From Terebella lapidaria (lineage: Eukaryota > Annelida > Polychaeta > Terebellida > Terebellidae), in assembly GCA_949152475.1 (NCBI GenBank), contig OX424562.1, forward strand, positions 2,976,001 to 3,040,000: 64,000 bases of DNA. The letters are read 5' to 3'. Of this stretch, positions 1 through 10,482 are shown in pieces; the first letter of the stretch is position 1; the number at the start of each line of letters is the position of its first letter. Position numbers and translations under genes: made by a program. The notes below the pieces were generated by a model. It did not search any database and was not told where the DNA came from. It saw only the letters and a program-made list of their open reading frames with translations.

Positions 1-1
1 G

Positions 2-1440
2 TGTATTGATGACAACCAACAGGTCGATGCAATCTGCTTGGATTTCTCCAAGGCATTTGATAAGGTCCCTCATGAGAAGCTCCTGGAGACGATTCAGACC
101 TGAATCGGTGTCACTGCTGGCGGACGTTAAATCTGTCCCCGAGGATACCATCAACTCAGTAGCCTTCTGGCTTGTGATTAGGTACTTATGTACTTGTCAT
201 ATATCTATTCCATGGGGTTTGCTTCAGATTTCTAAATTCTTTTCACAGGTTGTTGGGCAGTTGTATACTAATTCCATCAGGTGTACAGTAGAAACAACTA
301 CATTTAACACACTGTCTGCCCCTGATGACGCCAGTGTGTCTTTGGATAAACTATTTGGTCGGGCTTTGTTTTTATTCCAAAATGTTCTATTTTACGTTTG
401 TTTTTGGTATCATCAAAATCTGACTATTGGTGGTAATAGATTGATACTTACATTCATACCACCGAGTCGGTGTCACTGCTGGCGGACGTTAAATCTGTCC
501 CCGAGGATACCATCAACTCAGTAGCCTTCTGGCTTGTGATTAGGTACTTATGTACTTGTCATATATCTATTCCATGGGGTTTGCTTCAGATTTCTAAATT
601 ATTTTCATAGGTTGTTGGGCAGTTGTATACTAATTCCATCAGGTGTACAGTAGAAACAACTACATTTAACAACTACATTTAAATGTGTCTTTGGATAAAC
701 TATTTGGTCGGGCTTTGTTTTTATTCCAAAATGTTCTACTTTACGTTTGTTTTTGGTATCACCAAAATCTGACTATTGGTGGTAATAGATTGATACTTAC
801 ATTAACAAACAATACCCAAACATGGGTGCACTCATTCTTATCAAACTGAAACCAGAAAGTCGTATTGGAAGGAAAGATATCAAGACCGAGTCTGTTACAT
901 ATGGCATCCCACAGGGGACAGGGGACAGGGGACAGTGTACAGTAGAAACAACTACATTTAACAACTACATTTAAATGTGTCTTTGGATAAACTATTTGGT
1001 CGGGCTTTGTTTTTATTCCAAAATGTTCTACTTTACGTTTGTTTTTGGTATCACCAAAATCTGACTATTGGTGGTAATAGATTGATACTTACATTAACAA
1101 ACAATACCCAAACATGGGTGCACTCATTCTTATCAAACTGAAACCAGAAAGTCGTATTGGAAGGAAAGATATCAAGACCGAGTCTGTTACATATGGCATC
1201 CCACAGGGGACCCTGCTCGGACCAACACTGATTTACATCAATGACCTGCCAACACAAGTCCAAGAATCTACGATAAGGCTGCTTGTTATACAGGCGAATC
1301 AAGACACCCGAAGACACTCTACTGCAGCAAAGGGAACAACAGTGGATGACAGAGTTCCACCCACAAAAATGTCACTCCTGAGTATCACTCGCAAAGGATC
1401 CGTGATTATTCACCAATACGTCAAGAAGAGTTTGGCATGA
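2..1440 (+). mobile_element. Decayed LINE reverse transcriptase fragments in a rearranged repeat
   Basis: Two separated pieces of a non-LTR reverse transcriptase lie on the plus strand. Positions 2-103 encode an RT piece containing LDFSKAFDKVPHEKLLE. Positions about 1105-1440 encode later RT motifs, including YGIPQGTLLGP and YINDLP, and a decayed FHPQKC/ITRK segment. Stops and frame changes break both pieces, and no endonuclease domain is seen. Between them lies non-RT repeat sequence in duplicated blocks. This is dead LINE debris of the group where the polymerase motif is followed by an FHPxKC block. The exact clade cannot be assigned. Confidence 0.7.
103..1206. repeat. Tandemly duplicated dispersed repeat block
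   Basis: A unit of about 360 bp starting GA(A/G)TCGGTGTCACTGCTGG occurs at 103-462 and again from 463. A shorter block starting GTGTACAGTAGAAACAAC at 643 recurs from 935, and it includes the LINE piece at about 830-926, which recurs at 1110-1206. Part of the same repeat (TTTGGATAAACTATTTGGTC and neighbours) is found inverted at about 10965-11460, so it is a dispersed family. Confidence 0.75.
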
Positions 1441-1698
1441 ATTTATGAATGAGAGTAGCAAAACGAAATGACGTAACTCAGAATCGTCTTTGTGAACGAC
1501 AAACTACAAAATCCCTCCAGCCGCCAGGATTACAGTGCTCCATGAGACAAAATGCTAGACAATGGAAATTTGTAGAGTGAAACCTCTCTATTCTACATTC
1601 TCTGGTAATACTCCAAACATACGAAATTTTCGCACCAAATAAGCCAGTCTCAAAAACAGTCTAAAACACGTTGTTTTTAAGAAGGAAAAAGTTGCTAC
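1441..1698. other. Intergenic sequence without recognised features
   Basis: This AT-rich stretch between the LINE debris and the Gypsy element shows no ORF, repeat structure or RNA gene that I can support. Confidence 0.4.
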
Positions 1699-1703
1699 AT
1701 ATC

Positions 1704-2154
1704 TGTAGTATATATGTGTGAGTTAGTGCACCGTACGATAGCGCCATCTGGCGATTATCACAACAATGTGTTCAAATCAATTTTTTTTTTATTTCCTAAC
1801 AGCATACAATAAAACATACAACAAAGCATACGAACAAATAAAAAATCAAAATTCAATGCTGCTAGGAGGTGACGCATAACCTTAGGTTGTCTTCCTGCGA
1901 CACCTCAACAAAAAAACAGAACGAAATTAACTTGAGAACAAAACGAAAATAGAAACTAATAGAGACTTATATTATGATTATCTATATTTACACACATACC
2001 CACACACACCTACACTCACTCACATGTGTTTCATGTGTATTATTTCCTGATACATTGGTTACTGTTGGAAACGGAAGTGTAACAAGAATAAAATGGTTTG
2101 TTTTTCTGAAGTTAAATCTGAAAACTGTGTTTGTTAAATCAAGTAGACACAACA
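1704..2154 (+). repeat. 5' LTR of the Gypsy element, interrupted by a nested insert
   Basis: It matches the 3' LTR at 6265-6453, beginning TGTAGTAT and ending ACACAACA. The match is split by a 251-bp insert at 1773-2023. Without the insert and the duplicated 7 bp it is about 193 bp, against 189 bp for the 3' copy. Gag begins shortly after it, with the ATG at 2169. Confidence 0.88.
1773..2023 (-). mobile_element. Short retroposed insert inside the 5' LTR
   Basis: The insert is flanked by direct repeats ATGTGTT (1766-1772 and 2024-2030), and the uninterrupted site is preserved in the 3' LTR. It starts with a T-rich run on the plus strand and ends in CACACA-rich sequence. Read on the minus strand this gives a 3' A-rich tail, as expected of a SINE or LINE 3' end. 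No ORF is recognisable. Confidence 0.7.
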
Positions 2155-2168
2155 AATTGGCGACGAGA

Positions 2169-3100
2169 ATGGCGAAAGCACTGGATATTCTTGCGGTTAA
2201 ACACTTCGAGGTGAAGGGACTGTTCAAGCACAGCGCTGGAAGGTATGGAAGCGTGAGTTTTCGTACTATTTGGCAGCGACTGGGGTCACTGATGACGCGC
2301 AAAAACGTGCTGTATTTCTGCATACCGTCGGACCAGACGTCCAGGATGTCTTTGAAAATTTGATGACACCGGTACTACCTATGCCCATGCTGTGGATAAA
2401 CTCGATGCACATTTTAAGGAGAAAAGAACATTCCTTTCGCTCGTCATGTGTTCCGTCAGGAAGCCCAGAAAGACGGTGAGAACATTGATCAATTTTGAAT
2501 TTGTTGTTCGTTTGAAGCAACTCTCTGTAACCTGTGACTTTGGTGATAAGAGAGATGAGATGATACGTGATCAGCTAGTGCATACATGCAAAGACTCCAA
2601 GTTAAGGCGAAGGTATCTCCGTGAACAGGACCTGAATTTAGCACGCGTGTTAGAAATTACACGTGATGTGGAAAACAGTAAAATACAGGATAATGTTATG
2701 TCTGAAGGCCAGAAACAAGAATCTCAGGTGCATGCAGTCAGCCATTATGCCCGGAAATCAGCTAATTCACATGAGCTACGCTCTGCAGGACCGGACTCAA
2801 GCAAAAAGGATGCTAAATCTTCATTCCAACACCCACGTAGGTCAAGGAAATGTTCGTTGTGGCCGCAAGCGACATATGGCACGAGATTGTCGGATATCCA
2901 AGGGACAAACATGTTCAAAATGTGGGAAAATGGGACATTTCGCTGTTGTCTGCAAAACAAAAACAGCAGATTTCAAGCATGTGGCCAAAGAAGATGAGGT
3001 ATCGTCTGATGATAGCTATGTATTCCATGTGAGTGATGACAAGGATCACAACAATCTTGATGTCAAGGTGTACATTCAAGGAACACCAACACAGATGCTG
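2169..3100 (+). pseudogene. Gypsy gag (nucleocapsid) remnant
   Basis: Gag coding sequence begins at ATG 2169, 15 bases after the LTR, but is spread over several frames (for example the open stretches at 2270-2479, 2392-2997 and 2663 onward). Near 2840-2980 there is a degenerate first zinc knuckle and then a good CCHC knuckle, CSKCGKMGHFAVVC. In intact elements Gag forms the particle and binds element RNA. Here the frameshifts make a functional product unlikely. Confidence 0.75.
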
Positions 3101-5135
3101 TTAGACACAGGAACATCTGTGAATATTCTGACCGAGACCGCATTCCGTCATCTGAAAGGCATCAAGCTGGAGGAAAGTGTGAAAAAACTGTTCCCATATG
3201 GGTGTCGCACCCCTTTGAAAATTCTGGGAGAATTCCAGGCGAACATAAACACTGCCAAAAGTACAGACTTTGTGAAAACAACGTTTGTAGTTGTAGAAGG
3301 AACGCAAAAATCTTTGATGTGTGGCTGTACAGCAGCCCAACTAAACTTGCTGCAGGTCACAAACGCAGTGCAAGAAAGCACGATAAAACAACAGGAACTG
3401 TTGAGAGATCATGTGGGAGTTGGCAAGTTGAAGGATTACCAACTTCACCTATACATCAATAAAGATGTAAAACCTGTGGCCCAGCCTGTTCGGAAAATTC
3501 CGTTTCATCTTCGCAAGGAATTTGACAAACAGTTGGATGAGCTTTCGGGGTCAGACATAATAGAGGAAGTTCATGGACCGACATCATGGGTGTCACCACT
3601 TGTCGTAGTGCCGAAACCAGGCAAAGGGAGTGCGAATATGTGTTGACATGCGCATGGCTAACCGAGCCGTACAGAGGCAGAGATATCCTATTTGAACAGT
3701 GGATGAAGTGTTCCAGGAAATGAGCAGTGCAAAAGTGCTGTCAAAACTGGACTTAAAAATGGGATACCACCAAATTGAGTTAGATGAATCATCACGTGAC
3801 ATCACCACATTTGTTACGCATCGGGGATTGTACCGATACAAACGATTGATATTCGGGATATCATGTGCATCGGAGGTGTATCAGCATCTGATACAACAAG
3901 TTTTGATTGGCTGTGAAGGAGCCAGCAATGTGTCTGATGACATAATTGTGTACGGAAAGGACAGGGAGGAGCATGATGCACGCTTATTGAAAGTCCTGAG
4001 GAGGCTCACAGAAAATGGTCTTAAAGTGAACAAGGACAAATGCAAATTTGCCGTGAACAAACTTGTGTTCCTCGGACATGAACTCAGTGATAAAGGGATC
4101 AGTGCAGACGGAGCAAAAGTATCTGCAGTACTTAACACAGTACCACCCACAAATGTTCCGCTGGTTAGAAGCTTCCTTGGACTGGTGAGCTTCTGCTCCC
4201 GATTCATACCGGATTTCTCCACAGTGAGTGAACCACTCAGAAACTTGACCAAGAAAGGTGTTCCATGGAAATGGGGGAAAATTGAACAGAGAGCATTTGA
4301 TGCACTCAAGGAAGGTCTAGCGAGTTCCAATGCCATGGCATATTACCAGGTCCAAGCTCATACCAAGCTCATTGTATATGCAAGCCCAGTAGGCTTAGGA
4401 GCGGTACTGGTACAGGAACAGTCTGACAAGACATACAAACCAGTGGCATTTGCTAGTAGATCACTGACAAGTGTGGAAAGGAGGTACTCGCAGACAGAAA
4501 AGGAGGCGTTAGCCGTAGTTTGGGGTTGTGAGAGGTTCCACATTCATCTCCATGGACACTCATTTGAGCTTATAACGGACCATAAGCCACTGCAGTACAT
4601 TTATACACCACAGTCAAAGCCATCATTACGGTTGGAGCGATGGGTGCTGAGATTGCAACCCTATGAATTTACAGTACGCTACGAGCCAGGTCCAACCAAT
4701 ATAGCAGATGCATTGTCACGACTGGTCTGTCAACAGGAGACTAGTAAAAGTTCTCAAACAGTAGGAGAGGAGTACATTCGGTACATAGCACACAATGCTG
4801 TACCAAAAGCGTTGACCATCAATGACATTGCAGAGACCACGGGAAAAGATGAAGATCTGAAAAAGGTCATAGACTGTATAAATGGAAACATGAAGTGGAC
4901 TGACCTTGCAGATAGACTCAGGCCATACAAGTATGGCAAGCATGAAATGACATTGTATGGTGAGAAACCAGTCGTCATGAGAGGAACCAGGATAGTTGTG
5001 CCAAGATCACTTCAAGGTCAAGTTCTAAAACTGGCACATGAACGACACCCAGGCATCGTTCGCACAAAACAGAGACTGGGAGAAAAAGTCTGGTGGCCAG
5101 GAATGGATCACACAGCAGAAATCATGGGTGTCTAA
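3080..5135 (+). pseudogene. Gypsy pol: protease, reverse transcriptase and RNase H remnant
   Basis: The aspartic protease motif LLDTGTSVNILTE is at about 3098. RT follows from about 3470. The frame shifts near 3620 and a TGA stop occurs at 3693-3695 inside RT. The polymerase active site reads NVSDDIIVYG near 3930, and RNase H motifs follow (YSQTEKEALAVVWG, ITDHKPLQ). The end of this frame reaches the integrase zinc-binding HERHPG segment and stops at 5133-5135. Domain order is normal for Ty3/Gypsy of the K02A2.6 type. The copy cannot encode an uninterrupted polyprotein. Confidence 0.85.
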
Positions 5136-5697
5136 GTGTCATGCTTGCCAGGTTGTTTCCACTGACAAATGTAAACCGGAACCATTGCAACCTACGGACT
5201 TGCCAGAAGGACCATGGCAATCCTTATCTATTGACTTATGTGGACCATTTCCTACAGGTGAATCCATCGCTGTGGTCGTGGACTACTACTCGCGTTGGGT
5301 TGAGGCGAAAGTCTTGAGGTCAACCAACACGACAGTGATAACAAAATGGTTAACGGAGCTGTGCAGTATTCATGGTCTACCCGACTCCATGACCTCAGAC
5401 AATGGGCCACAATTCTCCTCCACTGTGTACAAGGAGTATCTTGAAGAAAATGGAATAAAGCGACGTGCAGTGACACCATACTGGCCACAAGCCAACGGAC
5501 TAGTGGGAAATATGAACAAGATGTTCCTGAAAGCCTTCAAAACAGCATCTGTGGAAGGAAGAGATTGGAGAGATGATCTACCTGGCATCTTGTTCTCGTA
5601 TAGGACAACTCCACGTGCAACAACAGGTGTCACACCCTCAGAACTAATTTTCGGTCAAAAGCTACGAACGAAAATACCGGAGGTTCAGTCAACCTAA
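5038..5697 (+). pseudogene. Gypsy integrase core remnant with a lost catalytic glutamate
   Basis: The frame opens with the CHAC half of the HHCC finger and continues with the core motifs SIDLCGPFP and TSDNGPQFSS. The third motif, normally ending in a V-E pair before an aromatic/Met-Asn, here reads NGLVGNMNK. The catalytic Glu is therefore replaced by Gly (codon 5506-5508). A TAA at 5695-5697 ends the frame before the C-terminal part. The integrase is inactive by sequence. Confidence 0.8.
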
Positions 5698-5736
5698 TCA
5701 GCGATAGACAGCAGTGTTCGTAAAAGAGACAGTATC

Positions 5737-6144
5737 ATGAAGCAGAAAGTGAAAACGTACACCGACTCGAAGCACAAGGCTGTAATCAGCAATCTGGAAG
5801 AAGGAGATCAGGTGCTCCTGAAACAACAGCACAAAAACAAACTGTCTACGAACTTTGAAATGGTGCCATACACTATTCTCAGGAAGAATGGCAGTTCACT
5901 AGTGTTACAGGCCCCTGGAGGACATACAAAAATGCGCAACGTGTCGCTGGTGAAGCGTTACCATCATTCAGATGTTGACATCCAAAAAGAGTCGCACAGT
6001 GACAGTGATAGTGACTCCTCTGAGGAAATCGAACGTGATCAGCCAGCTGCACAACAGCAACCAGCTGCACCGCCAGTTGTACCTCAGAGACCTCAGCGTC
6101 AGAGACGTGCACCAAGAAATCTAGATGACTTTGTTCTGCATTAA
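5737..6144 (+). pseudogene. C-terminal end of Gypsy integrase/pol
   Basis: This frame is in register with the integrase core across the nonsense codon at 5695-5697. It holds a basic segment (VLLKQQHKNK), a small beta-rich stretch typical of the integrase C-terminal domain, then an acidic Ser-Asp run and a Gln/Pro/Ala-rich tail ending at 6144. It is the natural end of the polyprotein, separated by one stop. Confidence 0.7.
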
Positions 6145-6264
6145 TTGTTCACTGAACACTAATTCAAATTCGAATTGAATATTTGTGCATGTTTCATTTT
6201 CAGAAAGGAAACAGTTATGGACTTTTAATTTTATGGACTTTTAATTTTTTAAAAAGGGAGGAAT

Positions 6265-6453
6265 TGTAGTATGTGTCTGAGTTAGTGCACCGTACGATAG
6301 CGCCATCTGGCGAATTATCACAACAATGTGTTTCATGTGTATTATTTCCTGATACATTGGTTACTGTTAACGGGAGTGTAACAAGAATAAAATGGTTTGT
6401 TTTTCTGAAGTTAAATCAGAAAACTGTGTTTGTTAAATCAAGTAGACACAACA
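6265..6453 (+). repeat. 3' LTR of the Gypsy element
   Basis: This LTR is preceded by the purine-rich tract, begins TGTAGTATGTG and ends GACACAACA, followed by the target duplication ATATC. It contains AATAAAA at about 6386, a plausible polyadenylation signal. It shows the uninterrupted form of the site used by the insert in the 5' LTR. Confidence 0.88.
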
Positions 6454-6731
6454 ATATCTCACAATCATCTGAGACAATGGATATTATCTCCGACGTTTTC
6501 CACGTAGACATTCTTTTGTTTTTTCCCTAATTTACGTTTTACGCATACCCCCTTGAACTGTGATTTGGCTTATGTCACGTGCATGGCTCACACAGACGAT
6601 ATCCCTTGGTGACTTGGCGCCAAAATTATTTCTTTTAAAATAGACCTACCACCTATCGAATGACCTTTTTACACATCCAATTGTATATTTCTCATGATAC
6701 ACAAGCTCTCCTGTATGTGTAGTGTAATTAC

Positions 6732-6878
6732 CGTGCGAGTTGCCGTTACCACCTCCAGTGCTGCCACAGAGTTGACACGATTGCTGGCACATCTGCTGCG
6801 TGTAAGCTGCGTACATACTGGAATCACAGTAACCCTGACTAGCCCAGTAACCACAGTTGCTGTCTCTGTCCTCACAAG
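6732..6878 (-). CDS. ShK domain exon 7 (last visible) of the astacin gene
   Basis: The exon starts after GATGCAG and ends before GTAATT, with phase 1 at both ends (147 nt). It encodes one six-cysteine ShK domain, ACEDRDSNCGYWASQGYCDS and onward, then a Gly/Asn-rich linker. This is the most divergent copy: it has AAYTQQMCQQ where the others have GAHMxENCKQ. If the donor were not used, the frame would run on to a stop at 6646-6648 (ending SFDRW). A terminal exon by read-through therefore remains possible. Confidence 0.88.
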
Positions 6879-6899
6879 CTGCATCAAGGTAAATATCCA

Positions 6900-7100
6900 T
6901 AATATGACTCAGGGATCTGGATAACTAAACAAAAGTTCGTCCATCAAATCTATTGCCTGAACGAGGGGACAGGAACAGACCTAAGCTTCCTGGCTACAAA
7001 GGATTAACTAGATTTACAGCTGATATTGTTTCGTGCCTGCGAGGACCTTACTTGGCACTTCATACCCGATGAATTCTTCTGTTTGGTCGAAAGGTTATGT
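6900..7100 (-). other. Intron between ShK exons, duplicated sequence
   Basis: The stretch with GATTTACAGCTGATATTGTTT (about 7010-7030) and the preceding 100 bases is similar to sequence at about 11560-11710. Introns were therefore copied together with the ShK exons. No coding sequence is recognised. Confidence 0.6.
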
Positions 7101-7163
7101 TTAAACAAACAAGTTTATGGTGTTATCATCATCACACACAAAATACTCCCTATGTGTAATTAC

Positions 7164-7310
7164 CGTTTGAGTTGCCGTTACCACCTCCAGTGTTGCCACA
7201 GAGTTGACACGACTGCTTGCAGTTCTCTCGCATGTGAGCCCCGTACACACTGGAGTCACAGTGACCCTGACTTTCCCAGTAACCGCAGTCGCTGTCCATG
7301 TCCACACAAG
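7164..7310 (-). CDS. ShK domain exon 6 of the astacin gene
   Basis: Acceptor GCGTCAAAAA-side GACGCAG and donor GTAATT bound a 147-nt phase 1-1 exon. It encodes an ShK module with the usual C-x6-C-x8-C-x12-C-x3-C-x2-C spacing (VDMDSDCGYWESQGHC) and a GGGNGNSN linker. It is close to exons 3-5 in sequence, consistent with recent tandem duplication. Confidence 0.9.
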
Positions 7311-7783
7311 CTGCGTCAAAAATATTGAAATAATATGTGGCGATTTTGCCCATAGACTAGGACAGGTGTTTTGGTCACAACACAACCTCATACTTTTGGT
7401 TACTTCAGATTCGAAGCTCGATCGTGTCACCACAGTGAAGTTTGTCATTTAGCGACTGGTTCCACTCTTCAAGTCTGTGACGTTTTCCCTCGCGCTCGTG
7501 TGCTGGCACTATAAATAGTAGGGCCCCCACGAGTCAGGAAAAACGTACCCGGGTACCCGTTCATGAAAACCTGACCCAAAGTTGATGCCACGAGCACGGA
7601 TTTCTGTGACCGAGTACTCGTTTTCCAGTAATCGGACTTTGACCGAGTACTCGTCAAACACCAAACTTTATGAAGTTAACAGCTAACTTGCTGAAAAATC
7701 GGCAACTAGAGTGTCTGAACGATGTTTACCGAATATGAACGACTTTCTACGAGCGTGAAAATCGTTAGAATGGGAGTATAAAA

Positions 7784-9426
7784 TTAGCCCAAGGGCTAAG
7801 AAAGGTTACCGGACAATACATATTTTAGATATTAGTATTTTGTCCCGTGACCTTGAAAATGAGGTCAAAGGTCAAAATCAAGGTTATCAGAATATTCGGC
7901 ATATATCATTTCCTTCATGTCAGCAATTGATCCCTAAGCTGTAAAATCGATAATCAGTGAGATATTTGCCATTTTGTTCTGTGACCTTGAAAATGAGGTC
8001 AAAGGTCAAATTCAAATTCATAGCAATATTCGGCATATATCATTTCCTATATGTCCACAATTGATTCCTAAGCTGTAAAGTCAATAATGTGAGATATTAG
8101 CCATTTTGTCCTGTGACCTTGAAAATGAGGTCAAAGGTCAAATTCAAGGTCATCAGAATATTCGGCATATATCATTTCCTATATGTCCACAATTGATTCC
8201 TAAGTTGTAAAGTCAATAATAAGCGAGATATTAGCTATTTTGTGCTCTGACCTTGAAACTGAGGTCAGAGGTCAAATTCAAGGTCACAAGAATATTCAGC
8301 ATATATCATTCCCCATATGTCCACAATTGATCCCTAACCTGTAAAATCGATAATAAGTGAGATATTAGTCATTTTGTCCTGTGACCTTGAAAATGAGGTC
8401 AAAGGTCAAATTCAAGGTTATCAGAATATTCGGCATATATCATTTCCTATATGTCCACAATTGATTCCTAAGCTGTAAAGTCGATGATAAGCGAGATATT
8501 AGACATTTTGTGCTTTGACCTTGAAACCGAGGTCAGAGGTCAAATTCAAGGTCACAAGAATATTCAGCATATATCATTTCCTATATGTCCATAATTGATT
8601 CCTAGTCTCTAATCTCAATATTAAGTGAGATATTAGGCATATTGTGTCCCATTACAAAGCATAGGAGAATTCAACATGGGAAAGTCCCATTTGGGCCGAG
8701 TTTGGGCCCAAAATGGCCCACTTCGAGCAATTCAAGGGCAACGAAACTCACACACGTCACAGAGGTATATATGGGGAGGTATATGCATCAATAAGAAGAA
8801 AAGTTACTGAACAGATTTTGAGAAAACGACCGTCAAAGTTCAAAACTGGCCATTTTTTAATGAAAACGGCTGCTTTGACCTTGAAACCAAGGTCAAGGTC
8901 AAATTCAAGGTCACGAGAATATTCAGTATATATCATTTCCTATATGTCCACAATTGATTCCTACTCTGTAATCTCAATATTAAGTGAGATAATAGGCTTA
9001 ATGTGTCCCATTATAAAGCATAGGAGAACTTAACATGGAAAAGTCCCACCTGGGCCGAGTTTGGGCCCAAAATGGCCCACTTCGAGCGATTCAGGGGCAA
9101 CGAAATTTATACATGTCACAGGGGTACATATGAGGAGTGTTATGCATCAATAGGAAAAAAAGTTACTGAACAGATTTTGAGAAAACGACCATCAAAGTCC
9201 AAAATTGGCCATTTTTCGACGAAAACAGCCGCCATTTTGAAAAAAATGCGAAAATAAAAAAACTAAAAAAAACTTTCCTGGAAATATTTTTAAGTATTTT
9301 TGTGCAAAATTTCAGAAATATTCCATCGTAAACTTTAAAGATAAAAATGTGAACGGACGGACGGACGACGGACGACGGACGCAACGCCATGCCAATAGGT
9401 TATCGGACCATAGGTCCGGTAACCTA
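7784..9426. repeat. TGACCTTGA-rich dispersed element, copy 1
   Basis: The element is bounded by inverted AGGTTACCGGAC, and its left end also has the small palindrome AGCCCAAGGGCT. Inside are about seven diverged tandem units of roughly 130 bp. Each holds TGACCTTGAAAATGAGGTCA and AGGTCAAAGGTCA, followed by TATATCATTTCCTATATGTC and AATTGATTCCTAA. A distal part has GGCCCAAAATGGCCCACTTC and a (CGGA)n stretch. An inverted second copy is at 29325-31186. There is no transposase ORF, so it is probably non-autonomous. Confidence 0.8.
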
Positions 9427-10326
9427 AAAATGGATACAGGCACCTGATAGGCTCAATTTCACGAAAACAACCATGACAATCTAATGAAAGAGTCACATTT
9501 CACTGATTTTGCTGATTCAGCGTTCTCAATTAAAGCAGATAAATAACTACACTCGAGTAACTGTGCAACAAATATGTGACCGAGTACTCGTCAAATAGTA
9601 ACCGTCAATGAGTACTCGCCTACTCGTGGCACCCCTAACCCAAACCCGGGTACCTGTCATGTAATAATAAATAGTTTAGTCCATGATGTAGAACGTCCTT
9701 TTATGTTTATGATCCAATTCAGATATTGTCGGTATTTTGAACGCTTGATCACATGACTGCAAGCACATACCATCGGGCGTAACAATCGTGAAAAACGATA
9801 GATCTATTGATATGTTGATTGGAGATGAAGTGCAGAGCGATATAACCACATTCTATAAGGTTAAGTAACAAAAAAAACAAACTAATAAATTGGCGTTCAC
9901 GGGTAGACCTACGGGTTGCTGAGTTTTGACCCGAGTCAGACGTTGACCCGACCCGTGTGGGCCCTAATAATTTTTGCCATCACCTGGAAATCTGGGAGTT
10001 GATCTTCATGATTGCCAGAGAGCATTATGGTGAGCGTTTCTTGTAGCTCCTGTTTCCGTTCAGACTAGGGAGGAACTGACTTCCGGGGACAAACTATTTG
10101 TAGGCAAGGACCGTGCCGCATGGCAGGGCACACGTGCCTTAGAGAGCCAGTATCAAACTTCACAAGTATTTCATGTTATTGCTCCCACACATGTCTTCAA
10201 GTACTGTTCCCACAAACTTCTCTGTGTGGCTGCTTATGCCTGGCGCTTCATACCTAATAAAGGCATCTGTGGTCGACAGCTTGTATTTAAACAAACAACA
10301 AGTATGGTGTTATCATCATCAATTAC
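9427..10326 (-). other. Intron between ShK exons 5 and 6
   Basis: Apart from the repeat copy at 7784-9426, this intron holds no recognisable coding exon. The part just 3' of exon 5 (about 10200-10320) resembles the sequence after the other ShK exons, including TTCATACCTAATAAAGGCA and TTGTATTTAAACAAACAA. This again indicates duplication of exon plus intron. Confidence 0.5.
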
Positions 10327-10482
10327 CGTGTGAGTTGCCGTTACCATGGTTGCCACCTCCAGTGCTGCCACATAGTTGACACGACTGCTTGCAGTTCTCT
10401 CGCATGTGAGCCCCGTACACACTGGAGTCACAGTGACCCTGACTTTCCCAGTAACCGCAGTCGCTGTCCATGTCTTCACAAG
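10327..10482 (-). CDS. ShK domain exon 5 of the astacin gene
   Basis: This is a 156-nt phase 1-1 exon. It follows an acceptor ending AACGCAG and precedes donor GTAATT. It encodes an ShK domain (ACEDMDSDCGYWESQGHC...) with all six cysteines and the longer linker GGGNHGNGNSH. The extra NHG in the linker is shared with exons 1 and 2, so linker length varies between copies. Confidence 0.9.

Larger units (their letters stand above)
1704..6453 (+). mobile_element. Decayed Ty3/Gypsy LTR retrotransposon with 5-bp target duplication
   Basis: The element runs from TGTAGTA in the 5' LTR to GACACAACA in the 3' LTR and is flanked on both sides by ATATC (1699-1703 and 6454-6458). Internal order is gag with zinc knuckles, protease, RT, RNase H, integrase, then a Gln/Pro-rich tail. 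A purine-rich tract (AAAAAGGGAGGAAT) abuts the 3' LTR. The reading frame is broken several times: gag frameshifts, a frameshift near 3620, TGA at 3693-3695, a frameshift near 5120 and TAA at 5695-5697. The LTRs differ at several positions, so the insertion is not recent. It lies downstream of the last visible ShK exon of the minus-strand host gene. Confidence 0.9.

Noticed and set aside
8713..9257. Repeated ORFs starting MAHFE(Q/R)F in the TGACCTTGA repeat
   Set aside because: They are short, diverged between tandem units, and interrupted in the inverted copy.
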